Assembly: GCF_000769915.1 (NCBI RefSeq)
Contig: NZ_JRLV01000023.1
Location: 1-64,000 of the forward strand
Length of the DNA: 64,000 nt
DNA from: Flavobacterium beibuense F44-8
GTDB taxonomy: Bacteria; Bacteroidota; Bacteroidia; Flavobacteriales; Flavobacteriaceae
Direction: 5' to 3'
The translations under genes were made by a program, and so were the position numbers. Shown piece by piece: positions 51,938-59,694 of the stretch. Below the pieces are notes generated by a model that was given only the letters and a program-made list of their open reading frames with translations, did no database searches and was not told where the DNA came from. Numbering within the stretch: position 1 is the stretch's first letter; the number at the start of each line of letters is the position of its first letter.

Positions 51938-53926
51938 ATGACATTTAAGGAGCAGATACAGGAAGGAATCCCTTCGGTGTTACCACAACCGAAGCCGTAT
52001 GACCCAACTATTAACCATGCGCCTAAGCGTAAGGAAATACTTTCGGCAGAAGAAAAAAAACTGGCACTACGCAATGCATTACGTTATTTTGAACCACAGC
52101 ACCATGCCGAACTGGCTAAAGAATTTGCTGATGAGCTTGAAAAATACGGACGTATTTACATGTACCGTTTTCGTCCTGATTACGAAATGTATGCAAGGCC
52201 TATTTCAGAATATCCGGGAAAATCAGAGCAGGCAAAAGCCATTATGCTGATGATACAAAATAACCTGGACTATGCTGTGGCACAACACCCTCATGAACTT
52301 ATTACCTATGGTGGTAACGGTGCAGTGTTTCAAAACTGGGCACAGTACAGGCTGGTTATGAAATACCTTAGTGAAATGACCGAAGAGCAAACGCTTGTCA
52401 TGTATTCCGGTCACCCAATGGGACTGTTCCCATCGCACAAAGATGCGCCAAGGGTAGTGGTTACAAATGGTATGATGATCCCTAACTACTCCAAACCGGA
52501 TGATTGGGAGAAATTCAATGCGCTTGGTGTTACTCAGTACGGGCAAATGACTGCCGGTAGTTATATGTACATAGGTCCGCAGGGTATTGTACACGGTACT
52601 ACTATTACAGTTATGAACGGTGGTAGAAAAATCTCTAAAAACGGAGAAGGGCTTGAAGGAAAAGTATTTGTTACGTCGGGTCTTGGTGGTATGAGTGGTG
52701 CTCAGCCAAAAGCAGGTAACATTGCGGGTTGTATTACGGTTTGTGCCGAGGTTAACCCGAAAGCGGTTCATACACGTCATTCTCAGGGATGGGTTGATGA
52801 AGTAGTAACCGATACCGATGCTCTTGTGAAAAGGGTGCTTGAGGCAAAAGCCAATAAAGAAGTTGTATCTATTGCTTATCAGGGTAATATAGTAGATGTA
52901 TGGGAGAAATTTGATGAAGAAAACATATATATTGATTTAGGTAGTGATCAAACCTCGCTTCATAATCCGTGGGCGGGAGGATATTACCCCGCCGGAATCA
53001 GTTTTGAGGAGTCTAACAGGCTTATGGCTGAAGAGCCGGAAACCTTTAGGGAAAAAGTACAGGAAACACTTAGAAGGCATGCTGCAGCAATCAATAAGCA
53101 CACGGCTAAGGGTACTTATTTCTTTGATTATGGTAATGCGTTCCTGTTAGAGGCTTCGCGCGCCGGAGCCGATATTATGGCAGAAAACGGTATCGATTTT
53201 AAATACCCAAGTTATGTACAGGATATAATGGGGCCTATGTGCTTTGATTATGGATTTGGTCCGTTCCGTTGGGTATGTGCTTCAGGAAAACCTGAAGATC
53301 TTGCCAAGACCGATGCTATTGCTTTAAATATACTGGAGGAGATGTCTACAACAGCACCTGCTGAAATTAAACAGCAGATGCAGGATAATATTAAATGGAT
53401 TAAAGGAGCTCAGGAAAACAAACTTGTAGTGGGGTCTCAGGCACGTATACTCTATGCTGATGCAGAAGGAAGGATTAAAATTGCCGAAGCCTTTAATCAG
53501 GCAATCGCTAAGGGAGAGATAGGTTATGTTGTTTTAGGGCGTGACCACCACGATGTATCGGGTACTGATTCTCCTTATCGTGAAACGTCTAATATTTATG
53601 ACGGTTCCCGCTTTACTGCTGATATGGCTATCCATAATGTGATAGGCGACAGCTTTAGGGGGGCTACCTGGGTAAGCATTCACAACGGTGGAGGCGTAGG
53701 CTGGGGAGAGGTTATAAATGGCGGATTTGGTATGGTTCTTGATGGTTCTAGTGATGCGTCAAGACGTTTAGAATCAATGCTTTTCTGGGATGTTAACAAC
53801 GGTATTGCAAGAAGAGGATGGGCTAGAAACGAAGGTGCTGTTTTTGCTATTAAACGAGCAATGGAAGTACAGCCGCTTTTAAAAGTGACCATACCTAATA
53901 TGGTAGACGACGCATTGTTGGGCTAA
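51938..53926 (+). CDS. hutU: Urocanate hydratase
   Basis: A 662-residue urocanase that hydrates urocanate to imidazolone propionate in histidine breakdown, using tightly bound NAD. Visible markers are LITYGGNGAVFQNWAQY, TSGLGGMSGAQPKAGN (NAD binding) and the active-site DIMGPMCFDYGFGPFRWVC. It is longer than the about 555-residue proteobacterial enzyme, matching the long Bacteroidetes form. No hutH, hutI or working hutG lies in the window, so the rest of the pathway must be elsewhere. Confidence 0.96.
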   Translation: MTFKEQIQEGIPSVLPQPKPYDPTINHAPKRKEILSAEEKKLALRNALRYFEPQHHAELAKEFADELEKYGRIYMYRFRPDYEMYARPISEYPGKSEQAKAIMLMIQNNLDYAVAQHPHELITYGGNGAVFQNWAQYRLVMKYLSEMTEEQTLVMYSGHPMGLFPSHKDAPRVVVTNGMMIPNYSKPDDWEKFNALGVTQYGQMTAGSYMYIGPQGIVHGTTITVMNGGRKISKNGEGLEGKVFVTSGLGGMSGAQPKAGNIAGCITVCAEVNPKAVHTRHSQGWVDEVVTDTDALVKRVLEAKANKEVVSIAYQGNIVDVWEKFDEENIYIDLGSDQTSLHNPWAGGYYPAGISFEESNRLMAEEPETFREKVQETLRRHAAAINKHTAKGTYFFDYGNAFLLEASRAGADIMAENGIDFKYPSYVQDIMGPMCFDYGFGPFRWVCASGKPEDLAKTDAIALNILEEMSTTAPAEIKQQMQDNIKWIKGAQENKLVVGSQARILYADAEGRIKIAEAFNQAIAKGEIGYVVLGRDHHDVSGTDSPYRETSNIYDGSRFTADMAIHNVIGDSFRGATWVSIHNGGGVGWGEVINGGFGMVLDGSSDASRRLESMLFWDVNNGIARRGWARNEGAVFAIKRAMEVQPLLKVTIPNMVDDALLG

Positions 53927-53984
53927 TAATCACAAAACCGGTTATTAGTTTGTGTATTAATAAGAACTATTAACTCTTTGGATT

Positions 53985-54545
53985 ATGAAAACAATAAAAT
54001 TGCTATCGTTACTGTTTGTTTTGGTCCTTACAGGTTCCTGTAATTCTATTAAAGTAGCTGCTGATTATGATGATGCTGTTGAATTTAATACGTACAGGAC
54101 TTATGCTTATTTTCAGCCGGGTATAGATAAGGCTGATATATCTGACCTTGACAAGAAAAGGATTCTTCGTGCCATTGATGAGGAGTTTGCCAAAAAAGGA
54201 TTTACCAAAAGTGAAAACCCTGATTTTATGGTGAACTTTTTTACCAAAGCCCGTAAAGAAGTCAATGTAAACCAGTTTTATGGAGGCTGGGGTTACGGTG
54301 GTTGGGGCTGGGGAGGCTATTACGGTTATCCCTGGGGCTGGGGTGGTAACTATACCACTGTTAGCACATCTACCGAAGGTACGCTGTATATAGACCTTAT
54401 AGACGCTAAGAAAAAAGACCTGGTGTGGCAGGGGGTAGGTACAGGAGTTTTAACACTGGACCGTGATAAGAAGGAGGAACGTATTAAAGAATTTGTTTCT
54501 AATATACTTGCTCAGTTTCCGCCACAAAAAGATAATAAGAAATAA
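53985..54545 (+). CDS. DUF4136 family lipoprotein with Gly/Trp/Tyr-rich loop
   Basis: A 186-residue lipoprotein (lipobox TGSC, Cys19). The DUF4136 pattern includes FNTYRTYAYFQPG and DEEFAKKGFTKSENPDFMVN, and closes with LYIDLIDAKKKDLVWQGVG. Between them is a run rich in Gly, Trp and Tyr (about residues 100-124, with GGWGYGGWGWGGYYGY). DUF4136 proteins are cell-envelope lipoproteins of unknown function. It follows hutU by 58 bases and precedes a symmetrical terminator. Confidence 0.85.
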   Translation: MKTIKLLSLLFVLVLTGSCNSIKVAADYDDAVEFNTYRTYAYFQPGIDKADISDLDKKRILRAIDEEFAKKGFTKSENPDFMVNFFTKARKEVNVNQFYGGWGYGGWGWGGYYGYPWGWGGNYTTVSTSTEGTLYIDLIDAKKKDLVWQGVGTGVLTLDRDKKEERIKEFVSNILAQFPPQKDNKK

Positions 54546-54572
54546 AAAAAGCCGCTCATTGAGCGGCTTTTT
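54546..54572. terminator. Bidirectional terminator
   Basis: A 12-bp perfect stem AAAAAGCCGCTC (54546-54557) and GAGCGGCTTTTT (54561-54572), 3-nt loop, between the convergent DUF4136 and Ig-like lipoprotein genes. Confidence 0.88.
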
Positions 54573-54592
54573 AGTTTGTATAGCAATATTAA

Positions 54593-55744
54593 TTATTTGC
54601 TTAAACCTACAGTAGTTCTTGTTAAAGGAATTCTTGTGTTTACGCCTCTTCCTGCATTATCTTCACTTGCGTCATATGCATCGGTAGCGCCACTAAATTC
54701 ACCAGTAACAGTTGTACCGTTAGCTAATGTAATAGTGTATGTAGAAGCTACGTCAGATGTTTCTCCTTCTGCTTCAGCAAATGATACGGAAGAAATATTT
54801 AAACTAGCACTCTGTACATCATCAATACTTTCAACTAATAAGTTATTGTTGTTTACAACAAATGTATTAAGGATGTTCTCATCTGTAATAGTGTATTCAC
54901 CAGCTACTGGGAATTCAATAGTAAATGTTGGTTGCCCTGTTGTTTCATCAGTTCCTGTTGGCTCTATTGGCATAGAGAAGGTAATTGTTACGTAGTTAGG
55001 AGTAGTAGCATCTTCTCCTTCACCTACTATTTGAATTGAGTTGTAATCCCAAACAATTATATATTCACCTTCTACAGCTGTAGAGTATACACCTCTAAAA
55101 CCGAAAATGTTAAAACCAGTTTCGTAGTTAAGACCGTCAACGATGAAAGAATCGCTAGCTTCAGTAGCTTCTTCAGCAGCAGTGAAAGTAGCAGTTGCGC
55201 TAGTTAGATCTTCTAAAGTAGCGTATACTTCATACTCACCTGCTTCAGTAGCTGTGAAAGTACTTCCTTCAATAGCGTTACCGTTTACGTAGAAAGTAGC
55301 ATCTCCTGTTACATCGTCAGATAGGTCAGTAGCAGCTGTAAAGCTAATCTCACCACCAACTAGGAAATAGTTATTAGAAACAGTGATTGTAAGAACAGTA
55401 GCAACTTCTTCAGTTACAGTTACAGTTACGTCTGCACTTGTAAAGTCACCGTTAGTAGCGTGTACTGTATAAGTACCAGCTTCAGTAGCAGTGTAAGTGT
55501 TACCTTCAAGAGCTGTGTCGTCTACATAGATAGTTGAAGCTGCAGTAACATCTTCGTTTAGGTTGTTTTTTACTGTAAAAGTAAAAGCGCTACCTAAAGT
55601 AACTGTAGATGAACTTGAAGTAAGGGTAATTCCCGTTACTACGTCGCCACCTCCGTTATCGTTGTTTCCTGAGTCATCATCGCTACTACACGATGTAAAA
55701 GCTGCTGTAGCTGCAATAGCTAAAAAGCAAAAAAGTTTTTTCAT
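54593..55744 (-). CDS. Exported lipoprotein with tandem Ig-like repeats
   Basis: A 383-residue lipoprotein: signal peptide with lipobox FTSC (about Cys19), an Asp/Gly/Asn-rich linker, then two Ig-like beta repeats of about 75 residues. Each ends in a similar unit: NTYTATEAGTYTVHATNGDF and STFTATEAGEYEVYATLEDL. The C-terminal half (about residues 195-383) is a separate beta-rich domain with VSFAEAEGETSDVAS and a short basic end. No type IX sorting domain is evident. It may be a cell-surface adhesin or binding protein; I recognise no closer family. Confidence 0.7.
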   Translation of the reverse strand: MKKLFCFLAIAATAAFTSCSSDDDSGNNDNGGGDVVTGITLTSSSSTVTLGSAFTFTVKNNLNEDVTAASTIYVDDTALEGNTYTATEAGTYTVHATNGDFTSADVTVTVTEEVATVLTITVSNNYFLVGGEISFTAATDLSDDVTGDATFYVNGNAIEGSTFTATEAGEYEVYATLEDLTSATATFTAAEEATEASDSFIVDGLNYETGFNIFGFRGVYSTAVEGEYIIVWDYNSIQIVGEGEDATTPNYVTITFSMPIEPTGTDETTGQPTFTIEFPVAGEYTITDENILNTFVVNNNNLLVESIDDVQSASLNISSVSFAEAEGETSDVASTYTITLANGTTVTGEFSGATDAYDASEDNAGRGVNTRIPLTRTTVGLSK

Positions 55745-55967
55745 AATGAAAATTTAAAAATTAATTAATGTTTAAGGTTCGTAAAAGTAAAAATAAAACT
55801 GAAAATACAAGGCTTTATTGTAATTGCATACTGTTAAAGTTTCGATTTTATTCCAATTTATTTAATATTGAGTTTAAATTTTAGGTATTAACAATTGATT
55901 TTTTTTATATGGTAGAAATTAATTGAGAATTTCGTAATTTTACCTCAATTACTAAGACTACTATATT

Positions 55968-57722
55968 ATGAATGCTACTATTGAAAGTAATCCGTTGATA
56001 GACAGGTTGCCTAAGCACCTGAAACAGTTTATTAAACCGCAGGATTATGAAGAGTATACTCCCATAAACCAGGCAGTTTGGCGCTATGTTATGCGTAAAA
56101 ATGTGGATTATCTTAGTAAAGTAGCTCACAGTTCTTATTTGGATGGTCTTAAAAAAACAGGTATTGAGGTAGACAGCATACCAAGTATGTATGGTATGAA
56201 CAGGATACTAAAGGAAATAGGATGGGCTGCCGTAGCGGTAGATGGTTTTATTCCGCCTAATGCCTTTATGGAGTTTCAGGCGTATAATGTACTTGTTATA
56301 GCTTCCGATATCCGTCAGCTTGAACATATAGAATATACTCCGGCTCCCGATATTATTCACGAAGGAGCAGGACACGCACCTATTATTGCAAACCCGGAAT
56401 ATGCCGAGTATCTTAGAAGGTTTGGTGAAATTGGCTGTAAGGCAATTTCGTCGGCTAGAGATTATGAGATATATGAGGCTATCAGGTTGCTTTCCATTTT
56501 GAAGGAAGCTGAAGGTACGCCGCAGGACGAAATTGAAGCTGCCGAGAAAAGGGTAGACGAACTTCAAAACGATCTTGGTGAGCTTAGTGAAATGGCGCTT
56601 ATACGTAACCTACACTGGTGGACAGTGGAGTACGGACTTATAGGTACGGTTGAAGACCCTAAAATATATGGCGCAGGATTGCTTTCGTCTATTGGGGAAA
56701 GTGCCTGGTGTATGACTGATAATGTTACCAAATTACCATACGATATAAATGCGGCTTATCAGAGTTTTGATATTACAAAACCGCAGCCGCAACTTTTTGT
56801 AACGCCTGATTTTGCTCATTTAAGCCTGGTGCTTGAGGAGTTTGCTAACAAAATGGCTTTGCGTACCGGAGGGCTTTCGGGGGTTCAGAAGCTTATTAAT
56901 TCTAATGCCTTAGGTACTGTTGAACTTAGTACAGGTGTGCAGATTTCAGGAGTTTTTTCTAATGTTATAGAAAATGAAGGTAAACCTATTTACCTGCAAT
57001 GTACCGGTGGTACAGCGCTTGCTTACAGGGAAAAAGAGCTGGTAGGTCATGGTACATCATACCATGCCGAAGGTTTTGGTAGTCCTGTGGGTAAACTTAA
57101 AGGGATTAACCTGGCGATTGAAGATATGAGTCCGCGTGACTTAAAAGCGTATGGTGTGTATGAAGGTGAAAGAGTTACTCTTGAATTTGAAGGAGATGTA
57201 ACTGTAAACGGTGAAATTATAACCGGAACCAGAAACATACAGGGGAAAATAATCCTGATAAGCTTTAAAGACTGTACCGTTACTCATGGTGATACTGTGT
57301 TATTCCAACCGGAATGGGGAACTTATGATATGGCGGTAGGTAAGAAGGTGGTTTCTGCTTTCTCTGGCCCTGCTGATGTGAACAGCTTCGATCTTATTAC
57401 ACATGTGCCTTCAAGCCAAACCATAAAAGCGAAAAAATCTGTAGAGAGACAGGAACTGGAAGGTTTGTATCAAAACGTTAGAGACATAAGAAGTGGTGCT
57501 ACAGGTGATCTTGAAGCTATATTTACCAAAGTGAAAGAGAGTCATCCTAACGACTGGTTGTTATCTGTTGAGATAGCCGAACTTTTACATAAAAACAAAC
57601 AGGAAGAATTGCTTAATAAAGTAGTACTTCATCTTGATGAGGTAAAGAAAAAACGACCTGAGGTAGCTCATTTAGTTGATGGCGGACTCGAACTTATTTT
57701 TGAAAAAGAAAAAATTTCCTAA
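55968..57722 (+). CDS. Aromatic amino acid hydroxylase (phenylalanine 4-hydroxylase-like), enlarged form
   Basis: A 584-residue protein. The iron-ligand motif is HEGAGHAP (His131, His136, in place of HELLGHVP) and the third ligand is in WWTVEYGL (Glu221). The N-terminal region matches the pterin-dependent hydroxylase core (FQAYNVLVIASDIRQLEHIEYT). The spacing between the His pair and the Glu is about 90 residues, against about 45 in human phenylalanine hydroxylase; the extra part is a charged helical insert near residues 177-210. A C-terminal region of about 290 residues has no match I know. It probably oxidises phenylalanine or a related amino acid. Confidence 0.86.
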   Translation: MNATIESNPLIDRLPKHLKQFIKPQDYEEYTPINQAVWRYVMRKNVDYLSKVAHSSYLDGLKKTGIEVDSIPSMYGMNRILKEIGWAAVAVDGFIPPNAFMEFQAYNVLVIASDIRQLEHIEYTPAPDIIHEGAGHAPIIANPEYAEYLRRFGEIGCKAISSARDYEIYEAIRLLSILKEAEGTPQDEIEAAEKRVDELQNDLGELSEMALIRNLHWWTVEYGLIGTVEDPKIYGAGLLSSIGESAWCMTDNVTKLPYDINAAYQSFDITKPQPQLFVTPDFAHLSLVLEEFANKMALRTGGLSGVQKLINSNALGTVELSTGVQISGVFSNVIENEGKPIYLQCTGGTALAYREKELVGHGTSYHAEGFGSPVGKLKGINLAIEDMSPRDLKAYGVYEGERVTLEFEGDVTVNGEIITGTRNIQGKIILISFKDCTVTHGDTVLFQPEWGTYDMAVGKKVVSAFSGPADVNSFDLITHVPSSQTIKAKKSVERQELEGLYQNVRDIRSGATGDLEAIFTKVKESHPNDWLLSVEIAELLHKNKQEELLNKVVLHLDEVKKKRPEVAHLVDGGLELIFEKEKIS

Positions 57723-57728
57723 TAACAG

Positions 57729-57752
57729 AAAGGGCGCTTTAAGCGTCCTTTT
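57729..57752. terminator. Bidirectional terminator
   Basis: Stem AAAGGGCGCTT with AAGCGTCCTTT, one G-T wobble, very short loop, T tract on the right and A-rich stretch on the left, between the convergent hydroxylase and GSCFA genes. Confidence 0.7.
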
Positions 57753-58706
57753 TTATTGGAATACAATATGAGGGTGCTTTTTCTGTAAAGCTGTGATTTT
57801 CTGTTCAAGCTTTACTAAGAAAGCCTTGTGTTGATCCGACTCCGGGTTAAAGGATCGGTGCTGTAACCCTTTTTGTATGGCGTCGGCCTCTTTCATGGTT
57901 TTAAGAGCTTCTTCAGTAATGGTATTCTCACTAAAACGTTCCCAAATATAATCAATGGCTATTTGGTTAGGGTGTATCATATCTTCAGCATAAAAACGAT
58001 AATCTCTTAACTCGTCCATCATAATTTCATACGACGGGAAGTAGCTGATGTTTTTATTGCTTTCCTTTATTATTTCATGAACAGCCGAGATGAGGTTGGC
58101 TTTGCTCCATTGGTTTTGAGTAAAACCGTCTTTAATGTGTCTAACCGGAGAGACTGTAAAGGTGATGCTGATTTTAGGATTTACTTTAGTGATATTCTCA
58201 ATGATGTTTAATAAGGCTTCCTTTATTACTAAAACAGATAGTAACTCCTTACTAAATTCCTTTTGAGGTACTTTATGGCAATTAGCAACGAGTGAGTTGG
58301 TTTTGTTTAAGCGGTAAACCCATGCAGTGCCCAGTGTTAAAATAAGGTGAGAAGCTGTTTTTAGCTTCTGTGAGCTGTTTTTAACTGTGCTGTTAAGGCT
58401 TTCCAGTAAAGCTTCTTTACTGTTATTGCTAAGGTCTGAGTGTGCGTCAAAACAATGCCAGCGCTCATTGTGGAAAAAAATATCAACTTCAGTGAATTCC
58501 TTTTCATTAAGAGTGTAATCTATAAACTTGCTTAAGGCGACAGGATGAAACAATATCCCGAAAGGGTTTATGGTGTTTTGGAATTTAAAGTAATTGAATT
58601 TCTCTCCCATATTTACTGCAAAGCAAGAACCCAAAGACACTATCTCAGAATCATAACTAATAGGTGAGTTACTTTTTGGGACAGGTATTTGGGTTCTGAA
58701 TTGCAT
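57753..58706 (-). CDS. GSCFA domain protein
   Basis: A 317-residue protein of the GSCFA family, named for its motif, here SLGSCFAVNMGEKFNYF, followed by FHNERWHCFDAHSDL and LILTLGTAWVYRLN. The fold is related to SGNH hydrolases, with Ser in GSCF as possible nucleophile and a DxxH-type end in AEDMIHPNQIAIDYIWE. The substrate is unknown; membership in esterase-type chemistry is inferred. The frame runs to a TTG at 58733, but ATG 58706 gives MQFRTQIPVPKS, like other family members. It is a single-gene unit. Confidence 0.88.
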   Translation of the reverse strand: MQFRTQIPVPKSNSPISYDSEIVSLGSCFAVNMGEKFNYFKFQNTINPFGILFHPVALSKFIDYTLNEKEFTEVDIFFHNERWHCFDAHSDLSNNSKEALLESLNSTVKNSSQKLKTASHLILTLGTAWVYRLNKTNSLVANCHKVPQKEFSKELLSVLVIKEALLNIIENITKVNPKISITFTVSPVRHIKDGFTQNQWSKANLISAVHEIIKESNKNISYFPSYEIMMDELRDYRFYAEDMIHPNQIAIDYIWERFSENTITEEALKTMKEADAIQKGLQHRSFNPESDQHKAFLVKLEQKITALQKKHPHIVFQ

Positions 58707-58730
58707 AATACTATAGTTGCTTTTATATGG

Positions 58731-58738
58731 CAAAAATA
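58731..58738 (-). promoter_or_regulatory. -7 promoter element candidate for the GSCFA gene
   Basis: Leftward TATTTTTG fits TAnnTTTG and lies 25 bases before the ATG. No -33 TTTG at normal spacing. It coincides with the TTG start proposed by the longest frame and so supports the ATG at 58706. Confidence 0.4.
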
Positions 58739-58759
58739 GTAATACATTTTTTATCTGCG

Positions 58760-59563
58760 TTACAGGTTATAGTAACTATAAGTTGTGGTTTCCAGTAACT
58801 CGTTTGATGCGTTGTTGTATTTTTTTACTTCTACAGGGAATTTTTCTTCATTATAAATGTAGTCATACCTGTCCTGTCCTGCATTTACACCATCAATGTA
58901 TTTTCTTTCCATAGTGCAGTTTCTGTCAGTAATATAGAAAAATATCCATAGCAGGTTTTCACGATTAGTTACAAAAACATATGGAGAATATGTTTCGGTA
59001 GTATATTCAAACGAACTTGATGTATTGTTGTTTAGGTTTTCAACGAAAACAAAATGGTTAAAGTAAGTTTGGAAAGAAATGCTTTGTTCTTCAAAAAACG
59101 GGTCGTTCTCTGATTGTTGTCTCATGTGAGTCTTAGTACTTGTATTATGGCTGAAAGTAGTTACGTACATCAATGGTTCGTCATCTTCCCTTAGCACATA
59201 TCGTCTTTTTTTTAATAAATTAGAAGAATCATACTCAAACTGGGTGTATTCTATAGTTTCACCATTTTTCACCCTGTTTAATTCTACCAAACCGATATCA
59301 TAATTATAAATAAAGTCATCATAACTGCCGTCTTCATATGTGATTTTTGTGATTTTTCCACTATAACTGTTGGTGTCGGCATATTCAAAATGCATGGATT
59401 TGATACTTCCGTCAGCAGATGTTATTGTTATGTCTTTCGGCATAGGGTGCTCATACAATACAGGTTCTTGTGCAGGGTTTTCCGGTCCCGCACCATCGTC
59501 TACGGAGCATGAAGAGATCAAAAAAAGTAATGCAGTAACTAAAAGAAAATGAAAATTTCTCAT
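58760..59563 (-). CDS. Hypothetical exported lipoprotein
   Basis: A 267-residue lipoprotein: signal peptide with lipobox ISSC (about Cys19). The mature part contains tandem YD-like beta strands: KITKITYEDGSYDDFIYNYD, YTQFEYDSSNLLKKRRYVL and DRYDYIYNEEKFPVEVKKYN. Such strands resemble the YD/RHS-like or DUF4595-type repeats of Bacteroidetes surface proteins. No catalytic residues are evident. The gene is transcribed alone between GSCFA and the alaS terminator. Confidence 0.68.
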   Translation of the reverse strand: MRNFHFLLVTALLFLISSCSVDDGAGPENPAQEPVLYEHPMPKDITITSADGSIKSMHFEYADTNSYSGKITKITYEDGSYDDFIYNYDIGLVELNRVKNGETIEYTQFEYDSSNLLKKRRYVLREDDEPLMYVTTFSHNTSTKTHMRQQSENDPFFEEQSISFQTYFNHFVFVENLNNNTSSSFEYTTETYSPYVFVTNRENLLWIFFYITDRNCTMERKYIDGVNAGQDRYDYIYNEEKFPVEVKKYNNASNELLETTTYSYYNL

Positions 59564-59633
59564 GAGTAAGGTGTTTGTTAGTTTAGTTGGTTAACTGTAA
59601 ATATATAAAAAAAATAAAAACAGAAATAAAAAA

Positions 59634-59673
59634 AAACGGTCGGTAATCCTAAACTAAGGTTACCGACCGTTTA
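59634..59673 (-). terminator. Terminator of alaS
   Basis: A long stem AAACGGTCGGTAA (59634-59646) and TTACCGACCGTTT (59660-59672) with a 13-nt loop, T-rich leftward. It lies 22 bases past the alaS stop. Confidence 0.85.
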
Positions 59674-59694
59674 ATATAATTTTATTATAAAAAA

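Noticed and set aside
52223..52780. 185-codon open frame on the reverse strand of hutU
   Set aside because: It lies wholly inside the confidently assigned urocanate hydratase gene, is rich in His/Thr/Asn as expected of an antisense shadow, and shows no domain.
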